From positions 1,364,001-1,428,000 of the forward strand of contig NZ_CP027942.1 of the NCBI RefSeq assembly GCF_005484985.1: a stretch of 64,000 nucleotides of DNA, written 5' to 3'. Under the pieces are notes generated by a model. It was not told where the DNA came from and searched no databases. It saw nothing but the letters and a program-made list of their open reading frames with translations. This DNA comes from Agrococcus sp. SGAir0287. Its GTDB lineage: Bacteria; Actinomycetota; Actinomycetes; Actinomycetales; Microbacteriaceae. Each line of letters begins with the position of its first letter. Position 1 is the stretch's first letter. Both the position numbers and the translations under genes were made by a program. Positions 55,718 through 63,595 of the stretch are shown one piece after another.

Positions 55718-56688
55718 GCCACGACCGCCTCAGGGGCTGCAGCCGGAGCGTCGGCGTCGAGGGCGGAGAGGTAGTGCTGCGCGTCCTGCGCGGCGGCGCA
55801 GCCGGTGCCGGCTGCGGTGATCGCCTGCCGGTAGGTGTGGTCGACGAGGTCGCCGGCGGCGAACACGCCCGGCAGGTTCGTGCGGGTGGAGGGGTGGTCG
55901 ACGAGCACGTAGCCGTCGGCGTCGACGTCGACCTGGTCGGCGACGAGCTCGGAGCGCGGGTCGTGACCGATCGCGACGAACACGCCGGTCGCGTCGAGTA
56001 CGCGCTCGGCGCCGGTGACGGTGTCGCGCAGCGTCACGCCCTCGATCTTCGCATCGCCGACGAACCCCGCGATCTCGCTGTTCCAGGCAACCTCGATCTT
56101 CGGGTCGGCGAGGGCACGAGCAGCCATGATCGCCGACGCGCGGAAGGTGTCGCGGCGGTGCACGATCGTCACCTTCGACGCGAACCGGGTCAGGAACAGC
56201 GCCTCCTCCATCGCCGAATCGCCGCCACCGACGACGACGATCTCTTGCTGGCGGAAGAAGAATCCGTCGCAGGTCGCGCACCACGACAGGCCGTGACCGG
56301 TCAGGCGCTCCTCGTCGGCCAGCCCCAGCTTGCGGTAGGCAGACCCCATCGTGAGGATCGCAGTGCGAGCGAGGACCGCCTCGCCAAGCCCCGTCTCGAC
56401 GCGCTTCACATCGCCCGCCAGATCGACCCGCACCGCGTCGTCGAACACGATGCGCGCACCGAACCGCTCGGCCTGCGCACGCATCGACTCCATCAGGTCA
56501 GGGCCCTGGATGCCGTCGACGAAGCCGGGGAAGTTCTCCACCTCGGTCGTCGTCATGAGCGCGCCGCCGGCGGTCACCGACCCGGCCAGCACCACCGGCT
56601 CCAGGCCCGCGCGCGCGGCGTACACCGCTGCGGTATAGCCGGCCGGCCCCGATCCGATGATCACGACATCCATGATCTGATTCGACAT
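55714..56688 (-). CDS. trxB: Thioredoxin reductase
   Basis: A 324-residue NADPH-dependent FAD disulfide reductase. FAD motif [10 protein letters not shown] at the N-terminus, redox pair CATC in [16 protein letters not shown] motif [12 protein letters not shown], and the C-terminal [16 protein letters not shown]. Inside the ars operon it probably supplies electrons to ArsC through a thioredoxin. The gap to the upstream flavoprotein gene is 52 bases with a short palindrome (CCTC-N6-GAGG), possibly an internal promoter or operator. Confidence 0.94.
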   Translation of the reverse strand: MSNQIMDVVIIGSGPAGYTAAVYAARAGLEPVVLAGSVTAGGALMTTTEVENFPGFVDGIQGPDLMESMRAQAERFGARIVFDDAVRVDLAGDVKRVETGLGEAVLARTAILTMGSAYRKLGLADEERLTGHGLSWCATCDGFFFRQQEIVVVGGGDSAMEEALFLTRFASKVTIVHRRDTFRASAIMAARALADPKIEVAWNSEIAGFVGDAKIEGVTLRDTVTGAERVLDATGVFVAIGHDPRSELVADQVDVDADGYVLVDHPSTRTNLPGVFAAGDLVDHTYRQAITAAGTGCAAAQDAQHYLSALDADAPAAAPEAVVA

Positions 56689-56740
56689 GCCTCTATATTG
56701 AGGTTTGTCGAATCAGCGCGCAAGTCGCGCCGGATGAACA

Positions 56741-58042
56741 TCAGGTGACGGGGCGCGCGCCGATCTGGACCAGGGCGGGCGCGGGCGCGCAGCATCCGGA
56801 GGCGGCAGGCGCGTCGAACGCGCTCGCGCCGCCGCAGACGCCGGTGTCGGGCAGGACGAGCTCGTCGCGGGCTGCAGCCTCATGGTCGCCAGCGATGTGC
56901 GCTGCGACGCTGCGGACCTGCTCGTATCCGGTGAGCGCGAGGAACGTCGGGGCGCGACCGTAGGACTTCGCGCCCACGACGAAGAGGTTCGCGTCGGGCT
57001 GGGCGAGCTCGGCCGCGCCGGTGGCACCGACCGAGCCGCAGGAGTGGAGGTTCGGGTCGATCGACGCGGCGATCCCGTCGACGGCGTCCAGCGACGAGTC
57101 GATCGCCAGTCGCAGCTCAGACAGGATCGACAGGTCGGGGCGGAAGCCCGTCAGCGCGAACGCATGGCCGACGTCCTGGATGACGCGTCCGTCCTCGCCG
57201 ACGATCGCGAGCCCGTCGCCGCTCTGCCGCACCTCAGCGACCCGGAACCCGCTGACGAGGTCGACGCGGCCGGCGTCGACGGCGCGACGCGCCCGCGCGC
57301 CCAGCGCCGCCCGCTCGGGCAACTCGTCGCCGATGCCGCCGCCGAACACGTTCGCCGTCGAGCCGCGGCGCAGCAGCCAGGTGATGCGCGTATCGGGTGC
57401 GCGTCGCGCGAGGCGATCGAGCTGCAGCAGCGCATGCGTGGCCGAATGGCCGGCGCCGACGACCACGACGTGCTGACTGGCGAACGCCTGAACATCGTCC
57501 GGGATCCGGTACGAGATCCGGTCGGCTGCAGCACGCTCGCCGATGGCGGGCACGCCATCCGCGCCCATCGGACCCGGCTGCCCCCACGTGCCGCTCGCGT
57601 CGACGACGGCGCGTGCGCTGATGCGCTCCTCGCTGCCGTCTGCGCCGGTGACATGCACGATGAACGGAACCTCCACGCGACCCTGCGAGACGACCTTGTC
57701 TCGGCCCTGCTTCGTCACCGCCGTCACCCTCTGGCCGGTGCGCACCCGCTCGCCCAGGGCGGTAGCCAAGGGTGCGAGGTAGCGCTCCACCCACTGCGCA
57801 CCTGTCGGGTAGGCGCGCTCGGGAGCGACCCACCCAGACCGCTCGAGCAGTCGAACCGCTGCGGCGTCCACGAGCTCATCCCATGCCGAGAACAGCCGAA
57901 CATGGCCCCACTCGGCCACCGCTGCGCCAGCAGATCCGCCGCGCTCGAGCACCACCGCCTCGACACCCCGCTCCGTCAGATGCGCCGCCATCGCAAGTCC
58001 CTGCGGACCCGCACCGATCACGACCACCGGCTGCTCAGCCAT
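56741..58042 (-). CDS. FAD/NAD(P)-dependent oxidoreductase of the ars operon (ArsO-like)
   Basis: A 433-residue flavoprotein of the group often annotated ArsO. FAD fold VVVIGAGPQGLAMAAHL at the N-terminus and a second dinucleotide site VVVVGAGHSATHALL (about 190-204). The C-terminus carries a cysteine cluster (SGCCAP) that could bind arsenic. The reaction is unknown. It heads the minus-strand ars operon, with GGAG before the ATG, and is divergent from arsR. Confidence 0.83.
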   Translation of the reverse strand: MAEQPVVVIGAGPQGLAMAAHLTERGVEAVVLERGGSAGAAVAEWGHVRLFSAWDELVDAAAVRLLERSGWVAPERAYPTGAQWVERYLAPLATALGERVRTGQRVTAVTKQGRDKVVSQGRVEVPFIVHVTGADGSEERISARAVVDASGTWGQPGPMGADGVPAIGERAAADRISYRIPDDVQAFASQHVVVVGAGHSATHALLQLDRLARRAPDTRITWLLRRGSTANVFGGGIGDELPERAALGARARRAVDAGRVDLVSGFRVAEVRQSGDGLAIVGEDGRVIQDVGHAFALTGFRPDLSILSELRLAIDSSLDAVDGIAASIDPNLHSCGSVGATGAAELAQPDANLFVVGAKSYGRAPTFLALTGYEQVRSVAAHIAGDHEAAARDELVLPDTGVCGGASAFDAPAASGCCAPAPALVQIGARPVT

Positions 58043-58119
58043 CACCACTCCTAGGATCGAAGAACGTCGATGCGATGAGCATGCAGCATCCATCGACGAA
58101 CGTCAATCAATGTGTCAGG

Positions 58120-58464
58120 ATGGTGCGCGTGACGACCACGACCGCCGCCGACGCGTGCTGCACTCCTGTGGGAGAGGCGGCGATCGATGCCGCCGCCGCT
58201 GAGCAGCTCGCAGTGCGCTTCAAGGCGCTCGGTGACCCGACGCGTGTGCGTCTGCTGTCGCTGATCGCTGCGAGCGACGGGGGAGAGGCGTGCATCTGCG
58301 ACCTCACCGAGCCGGTGGGACTCTCCCAGGGCACGGTGTCGCACCACATGAAGATCCTCGCCGAGGCGGGCTTCGTCACTCGGGATCAGCGCGGGCGCTG
58401 GGCGTACTACGCGATCGCACCCGGTGCCCTTGACGCCACTGCGGCGTCCCTCCGCGCACTCTGA
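58120..58464 (+). CDS. arsR: ArsR-family arsenic repressor
   Basis: A 114-residue ArsR-type repressor with the helix-turn-helix GLSQGTVSHHMKILAEAG. Candidate arsenite ligands are CIC in GEACICDL and a CC pair near the N-terminus (ADACCTP). It probably controls itself and the divergent operon; the 77-base gap has an interrupted inverted repeat (CGTCGATG...CATCGACG). The ATG at 58120 and a GTG at 58129 are both possible starts. An MFS gene began two bases downstream but is cut off. Confidence 0.9.
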   Translation: MVRVTTTTAADACCTPVGEAAIDAAAAEQLAVRFKALGDPTRVRLLSLIAASDGGEACICDLTEPVGLSQGTVSHHMKILAEAGFVTRDQRGRWAYYAIAPGALDATAASLRAL

Positions 58465-58465
58465 C

Positions 58466-58543
58466 GTGACCGCCTCCGTCGACGAGCGCCTCGACTGGCG
58501 TCTCGCCGCCCTCGCCGTCGGCCAGGTCATCAGCTGGGGCTAA
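58466..58543 (+). pseudogene. N-terminal fragment of an MFS transporter
   Basis: A GTG two bases after the arsR stop opens a frame reading DERLDWRLAALAVGQVISWG and then stops. This is the start of an MFS permease of the kind that often follows arsR (the family continues with a hydrophobic segment after ISWG). The match ends at about 58539, where sequence belonging to the boundary repeat region begins, so the rest of the gene was lost in the recombination. Confidence 0.75.
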
Positions 58544-58630
58544 GCGCCGGTCAGCGGTTGATTCCTTCGTGCCTACCCGGTCGCACGGGGAGGCGTATCG
58601 CCACGACGTGAGTACTTCATCCCTGTTTAC

Positions 58631-58665
58631 GACTGGATATCGGGGATATCAACTTACGTCGTGAG
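58631..58665 (+). repeat. Module-boundary repeat, copy B
   Basis: Second copy of the 35-bp repeat, with T at position 10 and two differences in the right part (CTTACGTC for CCTAGGTC). About 45 bases on its left (58586-58630) resemble those left of copy D. It separates the arsenic module from the cadmium/lead-type module. Confidence 0.92.
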
Positions 58666-58685
58666 CTCCCGCCAGGCACTGAGGA

Positions 58686-59246
58686 CTAGGGCCGCATGGG
58701 TCTACCCATGAAGGCCAAGACGATGCACAGCGCCAGACCACCGAAGACGAACACGTCGGCGACGTTTCCGATGAACCAGTCGGCGTAGGCGATGAAGTCC
58801 ACGACGTGACCACGGGCGGGACCAGGGGGTCGTGCCAGGCGGTCGATGACGTTCCCGAGGCCGCCGCCGAGGATGAGGCCAAGGCTCAGTGCCCATGGCA
58901 ACGACGTGGTTCTCCAGGTGAGCCAAGCCGCGAACATCGTGCCTCCGGCGGCGAGGACGGTAATGAGCGGCGTTGCGCTGGCGCCGAGAGAGAATGCCGC
59001 CCCAGGGTTGTAGGTGAGTTGCATCGCGAGCATGTCGCCCAGTAGTGGATGACGCTCGCCGACAGCGAGGCTCGCCTCTGCCCAGACCTTGCTGAGTTGA
59101 TCGATCGCCACGGCTGCGAGCGCGGCGACGTAGCCGAGCAGTGTCACCCTCCACAGTCGAGGTCTCGTGTGTGGTGAGGGGGCGATCCCCTCGACGACTG
59201 TCTGTGCCGCCGAGGGACCTGGTGCGCTGCTGCCAGTCGTCGACAT
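58686..59246 (-). CDS. lspA: Signal peptidase II (LspA) paralogue in metal operon
   Basis: A 186-residue LspA-family aspartic protease with four membrane segments. Motifs: AIDQLSKVW, YNPGAAFSLG, LGNVIDRL with the first catalytic aspartate, and FIGNVADVFVF with the second. The family processes lipoproteins; copies encoded in metal-resistance operons (as in pbr systems) have been linked to lead resistance. The start overlaps the cadD stop by one base. It is the last gene of the cmtR-CDF-cadD-lspA series. Confidence 0.92.
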   Translation of the reverse strand: MSTTGSSAPGPSAAQTVVEGIAPSPHTRPRLWRVTLLGYVAALAAVAIDQLSKVWAEASLAVGERHPLLGDMLAMQLTYNPGAAFSLGASATPLITVLAAGGTMFAAWLTWRTTSLPWALSLGLILGGGLGNVIDRLARPPGPARGHVVDFIAYADWFIGNVADVFVFGGLALCIVLAFMGRPMRP

Positions 59247-59854
59247 CAGGCCAGTACCTCGAATAGGCGCGGAATGACGCCGGACTCGATCAGGATGAAC
59301 AGGCCGAGACCGATGAACACGGCGGGGACCAGCCAGTGCTCGATCCGCTCGAGAGTCTCGGTGACGGCTTTGTGTGTGCCGATGAGCTTGCCGAAGAGGC
59401 ACCAGACGCTCACCAGAGCGAGGAACACGACGATGGTGATCGCGGTGTCCGCGGGCGAGATGGTTCGGAACACCGGCGTGTAGAGGCTGATGTTGTCCGC
59501 CCCATTTGCGATGGTGATTCCGGCGACGCCGAGCAAGCCGAGGTCTTTCATCGCCGACTCGTCAGGATCTGCATCGTCACGATCGCGCAGTCCCCGGATG
59601 AGTCCGATTACACCGATCAGCAGCGGGATGAGCCCGAGGAAGCCGACCCACTCGTCCGGGATGATCGTGAGCCCGAGTGCCGCGACCACGCTGATCGCAA
59701 CGAGCGTCGCGAATCCGAGGTATTGGCCGAGGACGCTCTGCCAGGGCCGCGGCCCGCCGCGGGATGATGCGAGGAAGAGCACGGTGAGTATGACGATGTC
59801 GTCGATGTTGGTTGCCGCGAACATGCCGATCGCGGAGGCGATGGTCGCGAGCAT
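59246..59854 (-). CDS. cadD: Cadmium resistance transporter CadD
   Basis: A 202-residue CadD-family membrane protein with five or six segments: FAATNIDDIVILTVLFLAS at the N-terminus and ITIANGADNISLYTPVF in the middle carry the conserved acidic residues. It confers resistance to cadmium by efflux or binding. The ATG begins immediately beside the IS element, whose CTAG end sits directly upstream; before insertion the gene followed the CDF gene stop without any gap. The IS may now supply or block its transcription. Confidence 0.92.
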   Translation of the reverse strand: MLATIASAIGMFAATNIDDIVILTVLFLASSRGGPRPWQSVLGQYLGFATLVAISVVAALGLTIIPDEWVGFLGLIPLLIGVIGLIRGLRDRDDADPDESAMKDLGLLGVAGITIANGADNISLYTPVFRTISPADTAITIVVFLALVSVWCLFGKLIGTHKAVTETLERIEHWLVPAVFIGLGLFILIESGVIPRLFEVLA

Positions 59855-59921
59855 CTAGGGCGTGTTGATCAAGAAGGTGCGGGGTGGCCAGCCGCCGCGA
59901 GTTGCGCGGGAGAATGGGCGT

Positions 59922-60251
59922 GTGAAGATCCAGGTGCTGCATATCGAGGATTGCCCGAATTGGCAGGAGGCGGGCGATCGAGTACGGCTGGTGCTCGACT
60001 CGATCGGACGGGGCGATGTTCCGGTGGAGTTCGTGTTGATCCGCACCGAGGCTGAGGCGGTGAGCTCTGGTTTCGCGGGCTCGCCCACGATTCTTCTGGA
60101 CGGTCAGGACTTGTTCCCGTCCCAGGGGAACACTGCCGACTTGGCGTGCAGGGTCTATCTGACCGAGCGCGGCATTGCGGGTGCGCCGACGGTGGGACAG
60201 CTTGAGCGCACGCTGCAGGAGCGCGAAGCGCTCAGCGGAGATCGGTCTTGA
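59922..60251 (+). CDS. Thioredoxin-fold protein, IS passenger
   Basis: A 109-residue protein of the small thioredoxin-like ('DF family') group, with HIEDCPNWQEAGDRV at the position of the redox motif (only one cysteine remains) and the cis-proline loop GFAGSPTILLDGQ. In actinobacteria such genes often lie with mercury or organomercury genes. GTG start with GGGAGAATGGGC upstream. Its 3' end overlaps the end of the convergent transposase gene by 20 bases. It lies wholly between the IS inverted repeats. Confidence 0.75.
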   Translation: MKIQVLHIEDCPNWQEAGDRVRLVLDSIGRGDVPVEFVLIRTEAEAVSSGFAGSPTILLDGQDLFPSQGNTADLACRVYLTERGIAGAPTVGQLERTLQEREALSGDRS

Positions 60252-61117
60252 TCCAGATCAGCGCCGCGGCGAGGCTGACGGCGGCTCGGTAGTTGCGGGC
60301 GAGTTTGGTCGAGCGCATCGCGATGCCGCGCCACTGCTTGAGACGGTTGAAGCAGCGTTCTACGACGTTGCGTCCCTTGTAGCGTTCCTTCTGCTTGTCG
60401 CCGAAAGCGATCGGCCGGCCCGGCTTCTTGCGGCGGTGCGCGATCTGGTCGTCCCGCTCGGGGATGGTCGCCGCGATCCTCCGGTCGCGGAGCCAGGCGC
60501 GGTTCGCCCTTGAGGGGTACCCCTTGTCGGCGAGCACCCGGTCGGGGCGGGTGCGGGGGCGGCCCTTCCCGTCGCGGGGAACGCGGATGTTCTCCAGCAC
60601 CGCGCTCATCATCGTGGTGTCGTTGATGTTCCCGGCGGTGATCATCATGCTCAGCGGCCGGCCGCGGCCGTCGCAGACCAGGTGCAGTTTGGTCGTCAGC
60701 CCGCCGCGGGAGCGTCCGATCCCGTGATCAGGCGGCTCGGACCACGGATTCTTGTGATTCGGCACAGCCCCCTGTGTCCCGGGCGAGGGTCGCGCCGTGC
60801 TGATGCACGCGCGCGATCGTGGAGTCGATCGCGACGACCCAGTCGATTTCCCCAGCGGCGTCGGCCTGCTTCTGCACCTCGGTGAGCAGCTTCTGCCAGG
60901 TGCCGTCCCCGGCCCACCGGTTGAACCGCTTGTAGATCGAGTTCCACTTCCCGAACCGTTCCGGAACGTCACGCCACGGCGCACCGGTCCGGTACTTCCA
61001 CGCCATCCCCTCGATAGCGAGCCGGTGATCCGCCCACGGCCGCGACCGACCGGTCACCGTCGGCATCAACGGCTCCATCACGGCCCACACCTCGTCAGAG
61101 ATCTCCTGTCGCGTCAC
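60232..61117 (-). CDS. IS5-family transposase in two frames
   Basis: The first frame (61117 to about 60770) encodes MTRQEISDEVWAVMEPLMP and the first catalytic aspartate in VVAIDSTIARVHQHG. The second frame (to 60232) has the second aspartate in HLVCDGRGRPLSMMITAG and the glutamate in NVVERCFNRLKQWRGIAM. The switch falls at the run of five Gs (complement 60768-60772), a usual site of programmed slippage in this family. The joined product is about 295 residues, a normal length, so the element may be active. Confidence 0.88.
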
Positions 61118-61165
61118 CGTTCAAGACTCACCCACCGAGGAGCGGAACCTCTTGATCAACACGCC

Positions 61166-61819
61166 CTAGTCGTTCTTCGCTTCGAGCTCGCCCAGGACTT
61201 CGAAGGGCGATTCGACATCGCCGCGCCACGCCTCGATGCCTTCGCGGATCGCGAGCCCAGCGACGATGAGGGCAGCCACGGAATCTGCCCACATCCAGCC
61301 GAAGAGCAGGTTGAGCAGCAGGCCGATGAGCACCGTGCCCGACAGGTAAATGCAGAGGAGCAATTGCTTGGCGTCCGCTTGCACGCTGCGCGAGCCGAGC
61401 TCGCGGCCGGTGCGGAACTCGAACCAGGCGAGCGCCGGCATGACGAGCAGGCTGAGGGTGGCGATGCCGATGCCGAGCGGGCTGTGGTCAACCTCTTCCA
61501 CGCCGGTCAGCGTGAGGACCGCGTCGATGATGACGTAGGCGGCGAGGGCGAAGAATGCGATGCCGATCGCGCGGACGGTGGCCTTCTCCCACCGTTCCGG
61601 ATTCTTGCGTGTGAACTGCCACGCGACTGCGGCCGCGGAGAGCACCTCGACGATCGAATCAAGCCCGAACCCGATCAGCGCGGCCGAGGAGGCCATCGAG
61701 CCCGCCCATATCGCGACGATCGCCTCGATGACGTTGTAGGTGATCGTGAAGCCGACGATGAACCGCACGCGGCGATGCAGGGTGCTCCGTCGTGCCTCGG
61801 TCAGCGTCCCCGCGCTCAT
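61166..61819 (-). CDS. Cation diffusion facilitator family transporter
   Basis: A 217-residue CDF-type transporter of six membrane segments: GFTITYNVIEAIVAIWAG, GFGLDSIVEVLSA with the metal-site aspartate, and RSVQADAKQLLLCIYLS and WADSVAALIVAG with the second pair. There is no long cytoplasmic domain. Likely exports Cd, Zn or Co. Its TAG stop is part of the CTAG target repeat of the IS, so the coding region survived the insertion intact. The ATG overlaps the cmtR stop (ATGA). Confidence 0.87.
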   Translation of the reverse strand: MSAGTLTEARRSTLHRRVRFIVGFTITYNVIEAIVAIWAGSMASSAALIGFGLDSIVEVLSAAAVAWQFTRKNPERWEKATVRAIGIAFFALAAYVIIDAVLTLTGVEEVDHSPLGIGIATLSLLVMPALAWFEFRTGRELGSRSVQADAKQLLLCIYLSGTVLIGLLLNLLFGWMWADSVAALIVAGLAIREGIEAWRGDVESPFEVLGELEAKND

Positions 61820-62169
61820 CGGACCGACTCGCAGCAGCCGGGGACCGAACACTCCGGGTCGAGGCATGGCGCTTGCTCGTCCACGGCCAATGTCACCTCG
61901 ACCAGCGCAGTCAGCGCCCGTGCGAGGTGCGGGTCGGCGATCTCGTACCGCGTCTGGCGGCCCTCAGGCTCGGTCACGACGATGCCGCAATCACGTAGGC
62001 AGGCGAGATGATTCGATACGTTCGAGCGCGTCAGCTCGAGCGCGCGCGCAAGGACCGCGGGATAGTTCGGTCCTTGCAGCAAGGTCAGCAAGATGCGTGA
62101 GCGGGTCGGATCCGCCATCGCCCGGCCCAGCCGATGCATGACGTCCAGTCGGTTCGCAATAGTCGGCAC
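61816..62169 (-). CDS. cmtR: Cadmium/lead-sensing repressor CmtR
   Basis: A 117-residue ArsR/SmtB-family sensor. Counting from the GTG at 62169 the cysteines fall at 57, 61 and 102 (in NHLACLRDCG and QAPCLDPEC), exactly the Cd/Pb ligands of M. tuberculosis CmtR, which supports this start. There is no ribosome site; TATAGT lies just six bases upstream of the GTG, so the mRNA is probably leaderless. The gene leads the cmtR-CDF-cadD-lspA operon, which it should repress. Confidence 0.93.
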   Translation of the reverse strand: MPTIANRLDVMHRLGRAMADPTRSRILLTLLQGPNYPAVLARALELTRSNVSNHLACLRDCGIVVTEPEGRQTRYEIADPHLARALTALVEVTLAVDEQAPCLDPECSVPGCCESVR

Positions 62170-62180
62170 ACACTGACTAT
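62159..62180. promoter_or_regulatory. CmtR operator overlapping its own start codon
   Basis: ATAGTC-N10-GACTAT, a perfect inverted repeat with the GTG start of cmtR inside the spacer. It also covers the -10 hexamer TATAGT on the minus strand. Bound CmtR would block promoter and start together. Confidence 0.7.
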
Positions 62181-62395
62181 ACAGCAAACGCTGTCGTGTC
62201 GACGATCATGGAGGCGCAGACGGACGGCACGCGGCGCATCCGGTTGGTGCAGCTGCTGCAGCAACTGAAGCGCTCGGGCGCCGACCAGACCCTCGCGATT
62301 CCGGCATAACACACCGGCCAGGCGGCTTGCTGGAGCGTTCCGCCGCGGCCTGGAGGAGCGATACCAGTGGTGCGAGTGGAGGTACTACCCGATTT
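62181..62395. other. Region upstream of cmtR up to repeat C
   Basis: About 215 bases. On the plus strand an ATG at 62208 opens 33 codons (MEAQTDGTRRIRLVQLLQQL...) ending at 62309; it looks helical and could be the tail of a lost gene, but I cannot name it. No other feature seen. Confidence 0.4.
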
Positions 62396-62430
62396 GACTG
62401 GATACCGGGGATATCAACCTAGGTCGTGAA
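62396..62430 (+). repeat. Module-boundary repeat, copy C
   Basis: Third copy of the 35-bp repeat, identical to copy A except the last base (A for G). It separates the cadmium/lead module from a single-gene module. Confidence 0.92.
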
Positions 62431-62483
62431 GGAGCGTCGCGAGCCATCTCCGACAGGAAAGCGGTCGAGGCTACGCTCGCGAC

Positions 62484-63224
62484 GTGCCCACAGACCCGGA
62501 CCAGCAGACGGCGCACGCGCTCCTTACTGCTTTGCGCGCGTTCGCGGGCGGGACGTTCATGTCGACCTCTCCCGCGCCCGGGGAACTACGTCTGACTCCG
62601 GTCTCTCAGCCCCGCCGGAACGTGCATGTCTCCTTCCTTCGAGGGGGCGCCTTCATCGGCTTTGGACCATTCACCGCGGAGAGCGACGTCGCGCTCGCAG
62701 ACGTCAACGACGGTGATAGTCCGCAGGATCCGGCGCTTCACTTCGACTGGGCTCTCACCCAGCTCACTTGGCTCATCGAGTGGGGCGCGTTCCGGCGGCT
62801 ACCTCTGCTCGAGCTCGTGATCCCCGACACTGCTGAGAAGGCGCGATCGTTGGCACGATCCCCGCTGGCGATCAGGTACTCCCGACCCTGGTGGGACGAT
62901 CACAACCGCCGCGAGGCAATCCCGTGGTCGGGCCCAGACGCACCTGCGACCCGTGTAGAACTCGCGGCCCGTCTGACTCATGAACTCCGCAACCAATGGA
63001 ACCACTGGGAGGGACGGAGCGAAGCTGGAGTCGACCCACTCAGCGCAGCGATGACGGCGTCCGCCTTGGTCCCCGTCTCAGAGGAAGACGTCAAAGTGAT
63101 CATCGAGACGTTCTCGGCGCAGTTGACCACAGGTGATGATGGCGACCTCGATGTCGACGCGGCCGTCGACTGGCTCATTGATCGCTACCGCGATCGTCTG
63201 CCAGGTCAGAACGAGACGCTCTAG
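62484..63224 (+). CDS. Unknown protein, sole gene of module C-D
   Basis: A 246-residue soluble acidic protein I do not recognise. It starts at GTG 62484 without a clear ribosome site. Features are a beta-rich first third (ELRLTPVSQPRRNVHVSFLR, GGAFIGFGPFTAESD), an aromatic middle (LTQLTWLIEWGAFRRLPLLE, YSRPWWDDHNRRE), a helical NQWNHWEGRSEAG and an acidic C-terminal helix. Its base composition is somewhat less GC-rich than the neighbours. It is the only cargo between repeats C and D. Confidence 0.65.
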   Translation: MPTDPDQQTAHALLTALRAFAGGTFMSTSPAPGELRLTPVSQPRRNVHVSFLRGGAFIGFGPFTAESDVALADVNDGDSPQDPALHFDWALTQLTWLIEWGAFRRLPLLELVIPDTAEKARSLARSPLAIRYSRPWWDDHNRREAIPWSGPDAPATRVELAARLTHELRNQWNHWEGRSEAGVDPLSAAMTASALVPVSEEDVKVIIETFSAQLTTGDDGDLDVDAAVDWLIDRYRDRLPGQNETL

Positions 63225-63264
63225 ACGATCAAACGGCGTGGCCGAGGACCACCGGTTTCGAGAT

Positions 63265-63281
63265 CTGCACCATTGGTGCAG
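63265..63281. repeat. Palindrome in the region left of repeat D
   Basis: CTGCACCATTGGTGCAG, a perfect inverted repeat of 8-bp arms around one base. GATCTGCACCAT recurs at about 63341, 79 bases downstream. Possibly a binding site or part of the recombination region. Confidence 0.5.
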
Positions 63282-63480
63282 TTTCTGCAAGTCATCAGAC
63301 GAAATCTGCGGCCAGGACGTAGTTCCGGATGTTGCAAGATCTGCACCATCCGAGCTGGCGCGCTGGCATCGCGCGACGCGGTTCGCTCAGAGGAAGCCCC
63401 GGTCGAAAGCCGATCTCGGCAGATCCACTCCGGCGTGCGGGGAGGCGCATCAGGAGGGCGTGAGTGCGTCATCCCTCCTC

Positions 63481-63515
63481 AACTGGATATCGGGGATATC
63501 AACCTAGGTCGTGAG
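63481..63515 (+). repeat. Module-boundary repeat, copy D
   Basis: Fourth copy of the 35-bp repeat (A for G at position 1; T at position 10 as in copy B). The 44 bases to its left share GGGGAGGCG and TCATCCCT with the left flank of copy B. Confidence 0.92.
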
Positions 63516-63595
63516 CCGGCACGCGTCGAGTGATTGAGAGCAGCAGCATGGCCCGAGCCGTCGTGCTCGAGATGCAGATCCGCGGTGCCACAATC

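Larger units (their letters stand above)
59855..61169. mobile_element. IS5-family element with passenger gene
   Basis: The 16-bp terminal inverted repeats GGCGTGTTGATCAAGA (inward from 59859 and from 61165) are perfect and flanked by the direct repeat CTAG (59855-59858, 61166-61169). Inside are a two-frame IS5-type transposase and, at the transposase 3' side, a thioredoxin-fold gene in the opposite orientation. Removing the element and one CTAG gives ...GACTAGATG..., that is, the CDF stop codon followed directly by the cadD start. Confidence 0.88.

Noticed and set aside
53089..63515. Boundary repeats as classical integron attC sites
   Set aside because: I do not find the paired GTTRRRY/RYYYAAC boxes with a folded arm, modules hold several genes on both strands, and no integron integrase is present in the window.
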